Shown: piece after piece, positions 8,986-19,943 of the stretch
Layout: the number at the start of each line of letters is the position of its first letter
Numbering within the stretch: position 1 is the stretch's first letter
Source: Adiantum capillus-veneris
Taxonomy: Eukaryota > Streptophyta > Polypodiopsida > Polypodiales > Pteridaceae
Direction: 5' to 3'
Assembly: GCA_014529385.2 (NCBI GenBank)
Contig: CM043971.1
Location: forward strand, 96,521,382 to 96,585,381
DNA: 64,000 nucleotides
The notes under the pieces: generated by a model
Database searches by the model: none
Told to the model about the DNA's origin: nothing
What the model saw: the letters and a program-made list of their open reading frames with translations, nothing else
Position numbers and translations under genes: made by a program

Positions 8986-11484
8986 ATGGCGTCTTTGGCA
9001 CGTCGCCCTTCACATAACATAACTTCTTATGACTTTCATAACGTTAGAGAGGATGGTCTTTGGAAGCCCATATCTTTTCGTGTGAATGACTGGGTAACAA
9101 TGCTTCCTTCATGCAAAGGTGTACACAGAGTGAAGAGAACTAAACGTGATAAAGTAAAAAACCATTGGAAAGGTCCTGTTCTTGCTTTCAAAGTGACCGA
9201 AAATGGCTGGCTACCTAAGGTTCAACATGTGTACATGGCCAAGGATATGGTGTTAGACTAAGAAGAACATCCCACGCTGCATTCTTACTGTAAGTAAAGA
9301 AAAACTTCTATTTGATACAATAAATTTGTCATTCTCCCATTGTTTTTTCTCATTTTTTGATTCCATTCCAGACATATTTCCTTCAACAGCTGTGGAATGG
9401 CAGCCTGTGGAGAGATGAAGTGGGACGTTCAAAACAATGCATAAAGGGATTGCAAATGCTATGTATGCTGACAAGCCACCTTCCTTTTATAAAACAATGG
9501 ATTTGTTTGTCTATTTTTGCAGAATACAAGGTTCCATCAGGAGAAGGTGCATATGGAGAACTACATCAGTTACTCGTTCCCACCATAAGTTCACTTGACT
9601 GGGAAGCTCTTCATGCATGTACTATATCAATCTTCAAATCCAAGATCAAAGAAGACATCCTTCACACTAGGTTGGTAATGGGACATTTTTATGTCCTGTT
9701 AACTGACCATTTTCCTTGAATTCTGTCAAGAGTTTCAAAATGGATTTTGAGGTGCTATCTATCTAAAAAGTTATCTCATGAGCTGAAAAAAACTCGACAT
9801 TTTTTTGGAATATCAATTCCATCTTTAACATTGTCCTTGCACAACATTTCATAGCCTAAACTGTGTGAAAAAACGGGTCCTGTTTTTGGCTTTTTTCAAC
9901 TTTTTACAACTATACCACTCTAGAATTCATGTTTGTGAGGTCTATAATGCTAGAGAACTATCTTTAGTAGTCCACAACATGTCCTGATGCTTCTAGGGAG
10001 AAATAAATATTAAAGTTGTAAGTTATAACCAAATTACAAAAAATGTCATATCCTGTTTTTTAGCCAATTTTAGGTCTTCTATGATTTTTTTGGTGGATTT
10101 CATGATATCCAAATGCATTTTTGATTTTCTATGTCGCATATTGTAACATAAAGCTAACATTCCTTGAGTTTTGGGGCACCTAATACCCTATTTTGCATAG
10201 TACACAACGATGGTTGATTTTTTCAATTATAGAAGAAAACGAAACATTGTAGTATATCAAGTATAGCTTTTTCAATATTGTTAGTTTCTTGTGACAACTA
10301 CATGCATTTTGTAGGTAGTAACCATATCTAGTCATAAGGATCAAATTTGGCTAGATATTGAATAGTTTCTATGGGATTCTACAACTCATAATGTTGAACC
10401 CAGTTTTTTCATGTTTGCTGTATTAAACACTTCATCTTTGTCCCCAAGATTCCCCTTGGTAAGAGATGTATTATTATTTTGACATGCTCCATGGCTCCTT
10501 ATGAACATAAAGGACAATAGGGAACTAAGAAAACATGCGTATATTATTTTTATTGAGCGTGGCTAAAGAAACTTTGATGATATGTTTGCAGAATGGTAAA
10601 AATTTAACTTTTATGTACCTATTTATTTTGGCAAAACAAAAAATAGCGAGTGAGAAGCAATCATATGTTCTGATCACCAACCCATTGAAGTTAACTAGGG
10701 AATTTATCTCAAGTCCTACAAAAATCCTAAATCTTATTTTTATGCAACATAACGTAAGAAATGACTGTTTTGATGAAAATGCACTTGTCCATCAACTTTG
10801 GAGGCTTGGTATGACCAAAAGATGAGAAATATTACAAGTTTCTTATTTTTTCCATGTGTAGTAGGCCTTTAACTATAACCTCATGAAAGGATTCTACAAA
10901 ATGAGTGGATCTACTATGGTTTTGGAGGTTTTTTTCAAAACCCTGAAAGGACACTTTTATGTCCTGTTAGGTTACCAACCTAGTGTTAAAGCTATGTCTC
11001 CGGCAGGATATCAAGAAGGATTAAAGTTCAATGGTTCTTGCCTATACATGTCTTTGTGGCATGTTTCAAAACAATGGACTTGCAGAGTACAAAGACGATG
11101 TGGCTTAATAGAAGACTTTCTATGACTGATTTGGATAATGTACTTGGAGACGGAAGGAGCACCAAAGAAACTTTCCATATTGACGATAATATTAGTTGTA
11201 GAGTAAGCCCAAATTCTATGTCTATCTCATATCAACTATGTCGTCAATCATTAGTTCTGGGCTACGACTATAGGAGATGGAGAAGCAAATTAGGTAGCTG
11301 GGTTCCTCTCGACTCTCAGAAAAAATTTTCAGACTTTGAACTAAAGGTCACAGTCCATCCACACACCAAGTATAGAAGTCTTATAGTAACAAAAAATTGG
11401 AAACTACATGGTGTTAGAGAATCTCTTTAGTTTCTTAATGAAACATCTCCTAAGTATAGGTTCAAAGTGGATGGAATGTGGTGA
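8986..11484 (+). pseudogene. Gene Y copy A: unknown gene, broken
   Basis: I do not recognise this family. Exon 1 runs 8,986-9,289 and reads into an intron with a GTAAGT donor and a TTCCAG acceptor; exon 2 begins at 9,372. Copy A is dead: TAG at 9,259-9,261 where copy B has Trp, TGA at 9,416-9,418, an extra base in a T run near 9,518, and a 1.3 kb TTAA-flanked element inserted at 9,665. Coding similarity resumes at 10,990 and continues to the TGA at about 11,482, with one more TAG at 11,428-11,430 where copy B has Glu. See copy B (44,635-45,807) for the better-preserved protein. Confidence 0.6.
9665..10985 (+). mobile_element. TTAA-flanked non-autonomous element, copy 1
   Basis: 1,321 bp element inserted in exon 2 of gene Y. 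Ends are CACTAGGTTGGTAA and the inverted complement TTACCAACCTAGTG. Flanks are TTCA (9,661-9,664) and TTAA (10,986-10,989); the homologous site in copy B reads ATCC-TTAA-AGC (45,309-45,312) without the element, so one TTAA was duplicated and one base of the left copy later changed. A subterminal motif GGACA-N6-TGTCC occurs near both ends (about 9,681 and 10,949). The inside holds only a short open frame (10,535-10,825) with no transposase motif. About 95% identical by eye to the element at 60,202. TTAA target use points to the piggyBac superfamily. Confidence 0.75.
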
Positions 11485-11658
11485 GCACAAGGATGGAGAA
11501 TTCAACCTCTTGCATCACATGCCTTCACCCAAAAAGAGTTTTATTTGAGCCACTTGCGAGGACTTGAAAAACAAGTTCAATATTATAATCATTGCATTTT
11601 GCCAATATATTTATCTTTTCTCTACCTTATTGTGATCATTATTTATGTTGTTTTAAAC

Positions 11659-12226
11659 TTACGTGACACAATGATACACATTTAAGAATTGATAATTGGT
11701 ATTAAGTATTTGAAGTACAAAATTATGAATCACCAAAGGGTATATGTTCATATGGACAAAATGAACAAAAGTGTATATAAATTTTGTGGATAAATCAATC
11801 ATGAAACTCCACTTTTCTTTTTGCTTGAGAGTATTCTGCATCCTTAGAGACCCTTTTTCTTTTGTGTTCAGGAGGGGGTGAAAGTTCAGGAGTGGGTGGT
11901 GGTGACTTGGGCTCCTCAGGGCTTGGCACGGGGACTTGGCAAGGGTTGGTGCTTTGGTATCCTGAGGAGTGGTTGGCTTGGGTGACTTGGCAACCTTCTT
12001 TGGCAACATGATTAGTAGCTTGAAAGGTGAGCTAGGTGCCTCCCCTTACTCTTCTTAGCTGTACGACGCTTTTGTACCTTGAATTTCAATGGTGAGTGGA
12101 ATGGATGGACCTTTGTCTCTTCTCTTCTTGTTGCAGGGCTCTTCTTCATGGTGGGACTCTTCCCCTTGGTAGGACTCTTCTTGGCATGGCTCTTCTTTGT
12201 AGGACTCTTCTTCTTGTGATTCCTTT
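11659..12226 (-). pseudogene. Gene Z copy A: lysine-rich tail only
   Basis: Minus-strand remnant of the C-terminal region of gene Z (compare 46,335-46,802). It keeps the VAKSPKPTTPQ and LAKSPCQAL segments and part of the KKSP-type repeat. Upstream exons with the protease-like motif are deleted: the sequence jumps from the copy B equivalent of 46,551 to that of 47,788 at about 12,226-12,236. Confidence 0.5.
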
Positions 12227-12235
12227 GTAGGACCA

Positions 12236-12500
12236 GTCTTACAGAGTTACTTGTGAAATTTATGAATTCACAGACAACTCAAGGAGCCACAAGTGGCACG
12301 GTTCAAGGGAACCAAGCTCGCTCAAGGAGTCTAAGAGACAAGTGCTGCAGAAGATGTAGAAGGTAGCAATGCACTACTTAAGAATATCACCATTCCTGAG
12401 TTTCACGGGGAAGAGCATGATCGCAACAAGGATATGGTCAATGCGTTCTTACACAAATGGAGTGATATTCATATATTCACTATACAGCATAACACAAAGA
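12236..12500 (+). pseudogene. Second gag-like fragment, copy A
   Basis: Degenerate copy of the 3' half of the frame at 47,640-48,049 in copy B. It retains the segments TELLVKFMNSQTTQGATSG and FLHKWSDIHIF. The frame is interrupted by a one-base change near 12,320. No zinc knuckle or pol follows; it ends against AT-rich sequence and then the microsatellite. Confidence 0.5.
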
Positions 12501-12794
12501 TTTTGATGCAGCAGATTTCGACGGCCGTACCTTTCCACGCGTTTCTGAGGGACTTGCAGTCCGTCGATATACACATGGAAAGGGGTGTCAAAATGCACGT
12601 GGAAATATGTGTGGAAAGGTAAACATTACCACGTGTATTTCCACAGATATTCCCACGTGTTTTTCGACGCATATTTCAACGAAAAAAAAATTGGAGGAAA
12701 AAAAAGAAATCCGTGCGCAGGCGGTCATTTTCGCCTGCGATGCGCTCAGATCTGGTCTTGGCTGAAACCTGCTACACAGGTATTATGAGCTCTC

Positions 12795-12857
12795 CCCCCC
12801 CCCCCCCCCCCCCCCCCCCCCAACCCCTCTCTCTCTACATCGTGTGTGTGTGTGTGT

Positions 12858-12932
<75 letters not shown>

Positions 12933-12949
12933 GTGTGTGTGTGTGTGTA

Positions 12950-13015
<66 letters not shown>

Positions 13016-13097
13016 GTGTGTGTGTGTGTGTGTGTGTGTGTAGGAAAGAGAGAGAGAGAGAGAGAGAGAGAAATGTGTGTGTGTGTGTGTAGGAAAT

Positions 13098-13150
<53 letters not shown>

Positions 13151-13178
13151 GTGTGTGTGTGTGTGTGTGTAAGAAACT

Positions 13179-13265
<87 letters not shown>
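12795..13265. repeat. Compound microsatellite, copy A
   Basis: A poly-C run (about 12,786-12,821) is followed by alternating blocks of (GA)n and (GT)n joined by GTAGGAAA or GTAAGAAACTAAAG. At least five GT blocks alternate with GA blocks; the last GA block is about 85 bp. Because every frame stays open through GA and GT repeats, long apparent Arg-Glu, Ser-Leu and Cys-Val frames arise here and are not genes. The same arrangement, longer, is in copy B. Confidence 0.95.
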
Positions 13266-13268
<3 letters not shown>

Positions 13269-13289
13269 GTGAAGAGGAAGGTGCAATGG

Positions 13290-14640
13290 AAAAGCTCAAG
13301 GGACAAAGGAAGGTGCACAGAGGAGACGTTAGTTGGCAATGGCGTGAAGAAATGAGCGCATGAAGTGAAGGTAAGAAAAATGATGAATAATAATTGATTA
13401 TGCATGGCAAGGCGTGCCCAAGATGTTTCAATATAGGCCAATATCTAAATACACAATATAGTGCTTAATATTGCTTGGAGCTTTTTTTAAAAGTTGAGCA
13501 ACGATGGCGTCGTCGTTGCTCAAACTCAAAAGAAAGAAGAAAATGGACGAAGTATAGCTTGGAAGCGTCGAGCTCGCATTAGAGGCAGGCATGTTGGAAG
13601 CAAGAGAGGCGATATAAGCTGTGGGAGGCGAGGGTCCATCAACGTGAATAGGGTATGTTTCGTGTTTCATTTGATGTGATTACGACGAGCTGTGGTATGA
13701 GAGAGAGGGCGTTTGCCAGGGAAAGCGGGGTAGGGGGGCCTTCAAAGGCAACATAACAAGATGTGGCGTGAGAAAGAGGAAGAAAAACGAAATGAAATGA
13801 AATGTTATCTGAACGTCTTCAAAATGCCCTGCGTGAGAGAGAGGGAGAAAAATGAAATGAACTAAAATGTTATATAACCTTTTCAAAAGGCCATAGTGAC
13901 CTATAAGACCATTTTGAAGGCCAAAAAGTTACAATGTGGTTGATTTCCTTGACATACCATTTGTGGCAGTGCCCAATACCCCCTCTAAATCCACATCCAT
14001 AGAGCCTCGCAATGGGTGAATGCATTTATGTGCACCGATGACATCAGTGAGGATGACATTTGTTTCTTTTTGGCACTGTCCATTTGGGGCAAATTTTGTC
14101 TTGGTTTCAAGCTTGGCTCCCTCATTCTCCCTTGCATTTCCCCTTCTTCCACTGCTTCCCATCCTATCCCTATACCAAATAGCCGCTCAAAACAATAGAT
14201 GACGGATAATTTTTATATACTTTAGGGTTTGTTTACTACTGAGCACATGACAAGGATGTTGTGGCGGTTACATTGCATGGCGGTTTCATTTTTCTCATTC
14301 TGTCCAACAAGGATTCCCCCTGGCCCCTTATTTGTTTTTGTTCTTTGCTGAGGCGTCTTGGTTCACACTTGCCGGATGATGGACTAGGTGGTCGACATTC
14401 TAGTGGTCCAAAGGGCTTGGCGAGATGCGAAGCAGTGATACCAAGGGTGGCGAGTGGACACCATGGCTAGCCTATCATTCCTACCTCAATCTGGATATGT
14501 GTAGTTGTCTCTCAAATATATTTCTTAGTAGTTATGGATGGGAGGTACTCTGTTGTATATATAATCTGTTTTGTGTGGTCTAGGGGGACTAGTCTCAGGT
14601 CTAGAGTCGAGTGATTGTCAGAGCACTTCCCATGCTGCTA
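13290..14640. other. No recognisable gene
   Basis: Region between the copy A microsatellite and the satellite array. It contains two similar ~100 bp stretches with GAAATGAAATGAAATGTTAT-like runs (about 13,760-13,810 and 13,835-13,880). Short open frames show no family motif. Confidence 0.5.
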
Positions 14641-16660
14641 CAGCCATGCAAAAATGCTGATGTAGACTTCTTAAAATGCGGCTAATCTTGGCTGAGAATC
14701 GCTGTCCCAAGGGGCTGGATCAATGGCCGCAAAAACGTTGTCCAAGGGGGCTGAAAAACGTTGGCTGAGAAACACTGTCCAAAGGGGCTGAGAAACGTTG
14801 TCAATCCCGGCTGAAAAACGTTGTTCAAAGGGGCTGATCTGCTACGGAGGTGGCTGCTGAAAACGTTGGCCTTCACTGATGGAAAACGCCAGGGCTTTGC
14901 GGGGTTTCTTGCTTGAGAAGTCTTCCGGAGGGTAGGTGCAACGACATGTCTTTAAGATGTGAGCGTAGGTGATTGCATCCGGAGAGATGCGTTCACTTTG
15001 CATCAGCCGAGAATAGTTCAGAGCTTCCTCTTCCCTCCCTTATTCGGCATATGTCTGACTAACAAAGTGACAAGCATTACTTTTTTTCTCCACAACCCTA
15101 GTTAACACTACCATGTGAGTTCTTTAGGAAGTCTCACTAATGATGGTCAACGACATGTCTTTAAGATGCGAGCGTAGGTGGTAGGTGATTGCATCTGGAG
15201 AGATGGGCTCGCTCTGCATCAGCTAAAAATTGTCTAGAGCTTCTTCGCCCCACCCCTATTCGGCATATCTCTGACTAACAAAGTGCCAAGCATTGCATTT
15301 TTTCTTGACAACCCTAGCTAACACTACCATGTGAGTTATTTTGTCCATCTCAACAATGATGGCAGAACTGCAACATTTCTTTAAAATGCGAGTGTAGGTG
15401 ATTGCATCTGGAGATATGCACTCGCTTTGCATCAGCCAAAAACAGTTCAGATCTTCCTCTTCCCTACTCTATTCGGCATATCTCTGACTAACAAAGTGCC
15501 CAGCATTGCGTTTTTTCTCGACAACCCTAGCTAACACTACCATGTGAGTCCTATTGCCCATCTCAACAATGATGGCCTACAACATGTCTTTAAGATGCGA
15601 TCGTAGGTGATTGCATCGGGAGAGATAAGTTCGCTTCGCATTAGCCCAAAATAGTTCAGAGCTTCCTCTTTCCTCCCCTATATTCGGCATCTCTCTGACT
15701 AACAAAGTGTCGAGCATTGCGTTTTTTATCCTCAACCCTAGCTAACACTACCATGTGAGTCCTTTTGCCCATCTTAGCAATGATGGCCGACAACATGTCT
15801 TTAAGATGCGAGCGTAGGTGATTGCATCTGGAGAAAACGCTGCTACAGCCATGCAAAAACACTGATGTAGACCTCAAGAAATGCGGCTAATCTTGGCTGA
15901 GAACCGCTATCCCAAGGGGCTGAAAAACACTAGATCAATGGCCGCAAAAATGTTGTCTAAGGGGGTTGAAAAACGCTGTCAATCCAGGCTGAAAAACACT
16001 GTCCAAAGGGGCTGAAAAACGTTGTCAATCCCGGTTGATGAGTGTAGGTGGTTGCATCTGGAGAGATGCGTTCGCTTCCTATCGTCCAAAAGCAATTCAG
16101 AGCTTCTTCGCGCCTCCCCTATTGGGCATATCTCTGACTGACAAAGTGCCTAGCATTGTGTTTTTTCTCAACAAGCCCAACTAACAGTACCATGTGAGTT
16201 CTTTCGCCCATAGTAGTAGTGATTTCAAAACTACGAGATGTATTTAGGATGCGAGCGAAGGTGATTGCATCTGGAGACATGCGCTCACTTCACATGAGCT
16301 GAAAACTGAATTTTGATCCCCATTTCAACATCTTGTATAGCGCCACATGCCTTCAAGTTGAATGCTACTGCGGCGATGCCTTGCCTCCGCATTGGCTGAA
16401 AACATCATTGGCTCTCTACCCCTGCCACATTTGGCCTACATGTTGAGCAAGGTATTGCGATAAATTGCATTTATTCTCGACAAATTGAGCAAGGTAGTGC
16501 TTCTTCGTCCCGCTCCTATTCGGCATATCCCATCTCAAGGATGGCAAATTGCCACATGTCTTTAAGATGCAAGCACAGGTGATTGTATCTAGAGAGATAC
16601 GCTAGCTTCGCATCATCTAAAAATAGTTCAAAGCTTTCGGACCCTACCTCTACTTGGCAT
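14640..16660 (+). repeat. Degenerate ~210 bp tandem satellite with embedded 1.2 kb duplication
   Basis: A recurring unit contains ACATGTCTTTAAGATGCGAG, then GTAGGTGATTGCATC, GGAGAGATGCG, TTCGGCATATCTCTGACTAA, CAAAGTG and CTAACACTACCATGTGAGT. Anchor positions are near 14,943, 15,152, 15,372, 15,582, 15,792, 16,237 and 16,554, giving spacings of about 210, 220, 210, 210, 445 and 317. A second motif, CTGCTACAGCCATGCAAAAA followed by short GGCTGAAAAACGTTGTC-like tandem units, appears at 14,635-14,870 and again at 15,839-16,035, interrupting the series. It is not coding. Confidence 0.85.
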
Positions 16661-16970
16661 ATCCTTGACCAACAAAATGATCATGAATTTTGTTGCCCAT
16701 TTGAGCATCCTATGCCTTCAAGGGGAACGCATAGGTAAATGCATCTAGAGTGATGCCCTGCTTTCGCATTTGCTTAATACTTTCATATTCTTTTTGTAAT
16801 TATGACTTTCTAATCAATGTGTTTAGGTTTTTACACTTGTCTTCTAATGTTTGAAGCTGCCTTTGACTTAAGGATCCACATTATTGTAAGTAGTTCGTTT
16901 TTTGCTCATTAAATCATCATGATAAAAGACAAGTTGACAAAATTTTGAATATTTTGTGTGTGGTAAGGTA

Positions 16971-17603
16971 ATGGCGGCAGAATCAGAAACCACCCAACCC
17001 TCATTTGGAGCTGTTGTTGATACCTAGTCCCAACTTTCGAACCCAAAAGAGACTAGTCTTGATGTCTATGTTGAGAAGACCAAGACTAGGTACATGGAGC
17101 TTGATGCAAAACTCTTGCAAACTTGGGTTGCTAAGCATCAGGTACATCGAGATATAGAGCTCCCTTGGGTACCCTTGTGCAATTGGTGGGTCATGAAGCA
17201 GTCTGCAGCACTAGAAGGAACATTGGGGAATTAGAAAATAAGTTTAAGAAAGTAGGATATATGTCAAGTCTTGGAAACTTTCTTGTTTCTGAATTTTTGC
17301 CCAATGGAGAGAGGATTGGCGTGTCAGAAGAGGAAGAGAAACAGTGGGATGCGTCCTTTTGGGGTGCTATTGATCGAGAGTTTGAGATGGAGTTATCCCT
17401 TTCTCAAAGTTGGATGCATCTTAAAGGTCAAAAATTGGTGGTACTCGATGGGAACCATCGTCTCAAAGCTTGGACGTCACAAATCAACACTCGTAAGTCT
17501 TGTTTGTTTTCAAAGATATTCATTGTACATCAATAAATATTGTAATACAAGTGTGAAAAAATTGTAGTTTGTCGTGATGATCCTTCAACGTACGTGCACG
17601 TTA
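16971..17603 (+). pseudogene. Gene X copy B, exons 1-2 (5' part)
   Basis: Exon 1 (16,971-17,492) and the start of exon 2 (from 17,568). It keeps the DGNHRLKAW motif. It is inactivated by a TAG at about 17,023 where copy A has CTG, and by loss of one base near 17,180 (GTGCAA against GTGTCAA in A). Exon 2 is broken off at 17,603 by the MULE/gypsy insertion and resumes at about 34,721. Confidence 0.75.
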
Positions 17604-17639
17604 AGAGGAATCCCAAAATCCAACCCAATAAAAGCGAGC

Positions 17640-17955
17640 AAACCATAAACCGAGAAAAACTAACAAATTTTTTTGATATCCTTGTGCAATATATTAGTTG
17701 CAATACAAAATTACGCAAACCATAAACTTTTTTTTGATATCTTTGAAAGACAAATTTTTTTGATATCCTTCTGCAATATATTAGTTGCAATACAAAATTA
17801 CGCAAACCATAAAAAAAAATTGATATCCTTGTAATACAAAATTACGCAAACCGCAAACTTTTTTTTGATATCCTTGTAATACAAAATTACGCAAACCATA
17901 AACTTTGCAAACCTTACAATGTTTTTTTATATCCTTGTGCAATATATTAGTTGTA
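17640..17955. repeat. Short tandem repeats at insertion edge
   Basis: Four to five irregular units of TTTTTTGATATCCTTGTGCA plus ATATATTAGTTGCAATACAA plus AATTACGCAAACCATAAAC. They start within 40 bp of the left edge of the DNA inserted in gene X, so they may belong to a terminal region of the inserted transposon. Confidence 0.75.
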
Positions 17956-17960
17956 TATAT

Positions 17961-18107
17961 TGTAGTGTGTGGTTGTGAAGGTGGAGTCTGGCCACCTAGT
18001 GTGGTCAGACATGTTATGGTTGTAACTGCTTGATGGTAATATAAGGAGGTGCCGGATGAGAGAGAGGCACACTTGGTTTGGACGTGTAGGCAGAGTCGAC
18101 AACACAC
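17961..18107. mobile_element. 147 bp element with terminal inverted repeats
   Basis: Starts TGTAGTGTGTGGTTGTG and ends GACAACACACCACA; the ends are imperfect inverted repeats (about 11 of 13). ATAT flanks both sides. It could be a tiny MITE or a solo LTR-like end of a TRIM element, because the termini are also TG..CA. Too short to decide. Confidence 0.4.
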
Positions 18108-18382
18108 CACAATATCTTGGATTTTTGTTGGTTAGAGATACTCCCTACCTAGTTTCTTAACCTAAAAAAATAATTTTAAATTGTTCTATCTCTAACACAT
18201 GCCAAAAACCTTCCATCAACATTGAAATTAACCAAAAAGGTGTATTGCATCTACATATCAAAATGGAGTGTGCAACAAAAAAAATAATGCCACACTGGAA
18301 TATTTGGGGTAAAAGCTAATAGCCATAAGCACATATCACCGAAAAAACTACTGCTATAAAATCATAGCAGGTCCACAAGCGT

Positions 18383-19943
18383 TTAAGGCTGCATCAGCAC
18401 CCGTGAACCTCCAAGTGCTTGGACTAACTCCAATTTCGTTAAAGCCGCCTGATGCATGAACTCATGAGCATGAGGGTCAAGGCCAAGTACTTGCAAAAAT
18501 ATGAAGTAAATGTGCTTACATGGCATATACACAAGGCGCTTGCTTTCTCGGTTTTGAAAATCCTCGCAAGTACATCTAGGAAAATCTGACATTGTCACAA
18601 AGTATGTCACTCCCTTTGCACTTGACCCCACAGTATTAACATAGAAAACATGTGTTTCATTGCAAACCACAATGACCTCTTGCACCAACTCTGCTGCCAT
18701 GGTTCTACCCACTTCAATCTTGCCATGAAACTCCTTTGTTAATCGTGATCTCCATTTCATAATCTTTCCATCTCTAAATTTGGGACGGATGCTGCTAGCA
18801 ACTCTTTGGTTCAATGGAACTGTTTCATGCATTCTTGATGCTGATGCAACTCCTACTCGCAAAACAAAACCATTGGCTTGCAGTTGCGTTACCTCTTGAG
18901 GTTGAAAATTTGTGCATGTGCCCTCTACGACCACCCAAACACCGGGAGCTGGACCTGGTGGCCCTTCGACTATGTTGTGAACCTTCCAGGTGTGCATGTT
19001 ATTGGAATTACAAAACCAAATGAACCCTTCCACAAGGCCTCCCAATTGTGAACCAGATGGAGGATATTTCCTACGACCCCAAAAGCGGGAGCTGGCACCC
19101 CTATTTTGGCATCCCTTGAACAGGCATTAATGAACCGCCCACATCGATCTCCATCTTTTGACACTACACCAAAACAAGTCATCTTTCGCCCAGGTTCTGT
19201 TCTCCTTATTTCCCAAATTGACTTTGCTACATTTACTTCGGGATATGGGACATCCTTTGAAGCTTTTTTTTGGTGTTGAAGCCCACCAATTGAAGTTGTC
19301 ATTGTAACATACTCTGGCTTGTGGCTATCCTCCTCGAAGACAATATTTGCATCAGCAAAAATTGGCCTCTTTTTTCTAATACTCTTCTCTTGGAGTATAT
19401 TTCTATTCATTTCTAGACTATTGACACCCATTTCATGCATTGAAGAATGTGTGAGGTCAACTAGTTTCTTTCCAACTGCCACGGAAGCAGATGAAGGTCG
19501 GTTCATGAAGCGATCTGCCAAATCTTTAATGCCGGGACCGGTGGAGCTCCCAACACCTTTCAAATAGGCATTATATTTCACACTTTGAAGCACAACTAAA
19601 GCCATATCTGCACATGCTACCTCATACAAACTTATGTGATCCTTGTAACCAACCGAGGCACGCATACTAGCATGTTTTGACTAAGACAAGTTTGTGTTAG
19701 GAACAAAGATACCTGCAGCATCTTGTGATACAAATCTTTCCCCCCAATGAGGCACTTGTACATCCCACCAAGCCAACCATGTCTCCAATGAAGAAATCAC
19801 CCCTTCAATGGCCATTCTTGTTTTCCAAAATCTTGGAAGGTCTCCCTTAGAATGCTTAGCCGCATTCTCTGTAGGTGCAGTTCTCCACTTGCGACACAAA
19901 ATCTTGTGCTCCTCTTGAAATGCTGGACGGATGTACTTGATAG
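18383..19943 (-). pseudogene. MULE-like transposase, C-terminal half
   Basis: Minus-strand continuation of the transposase that begins at 32,437; the gypsy element at 19,944-30,789 separates the halves. Just after the insertion it reads KYIRPAFQEEHKILCRKWR, then GDLPRFW. The C-terminal part (19,045-18,383) ends in a SWIM zinc finger: CTCEDF followed after 14 residues by CKH (about 18,505-18,575), a domain typical of Mutator-like transposases. Damage: an in-frame stop at 19,681 and a frame change at about 19,025. Function of the intact family is cut-and-paste transposition in the nucleus; this copy cannot make it. Confidence 0.75.

Larger units (their letters stand above)
1..13290. repeat. Segmental duplication, copy A
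   Basis: This is the left copy of a segment that recurs, in the same orientation and order, at about 16,849-49,130. Homology begins at or beyond the left window edge and fades inside the GA/TG microsatellite near 13.27 kb. It holds gene X, a small LTR element, a gag relic, gene Y, the tail of gene Z and a second gag fragment. Relative to copy B it has a private 1.3 kb TTAA-flanked insertion (9,665-10,985), lacks about 510 bp of gene X exon 5, and lacks about 1.2 kb of gene Z and its flank near 12,230. By eye the aligned stretches differ by a few percent. Confidence 0.9.

Noticed and set aside
10535-10825. Transposase inside the TTAA elements
   Set aside because: The frame is only about 65-140 codons, differs in length among copies and shows no DDE-type motif; similarity among copies is explained by shared ancestry of the DNA.
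9665-10985. CACTA-superfamily origin for the TTAA elements, because the ends begin CACTAG
   Set aside because: CACTA elements duplicate 3 bp; the three sites here show TTAA on both sides and the empty site has one TTAA. Subterminal repeats typical of CACTA are also absent.
12713-13441. Long Arg-Glu, Ser-Leu and Cys-Val open frames
   Set aside because: GA and GT dinucleotide repeats contain no stop codon in any frame, so the frames are a by-product of the microsatellite. The same holds at 34,064-34,339, 48,226-49,183 and 61,983-62,493.
14640-16660. CRISPR-like regularly spaced repeats
   Set aside because: Units of about 210 bp are similar throughout, with no short repeat/unique spacer alternation, and the DNA is plant nuclear.
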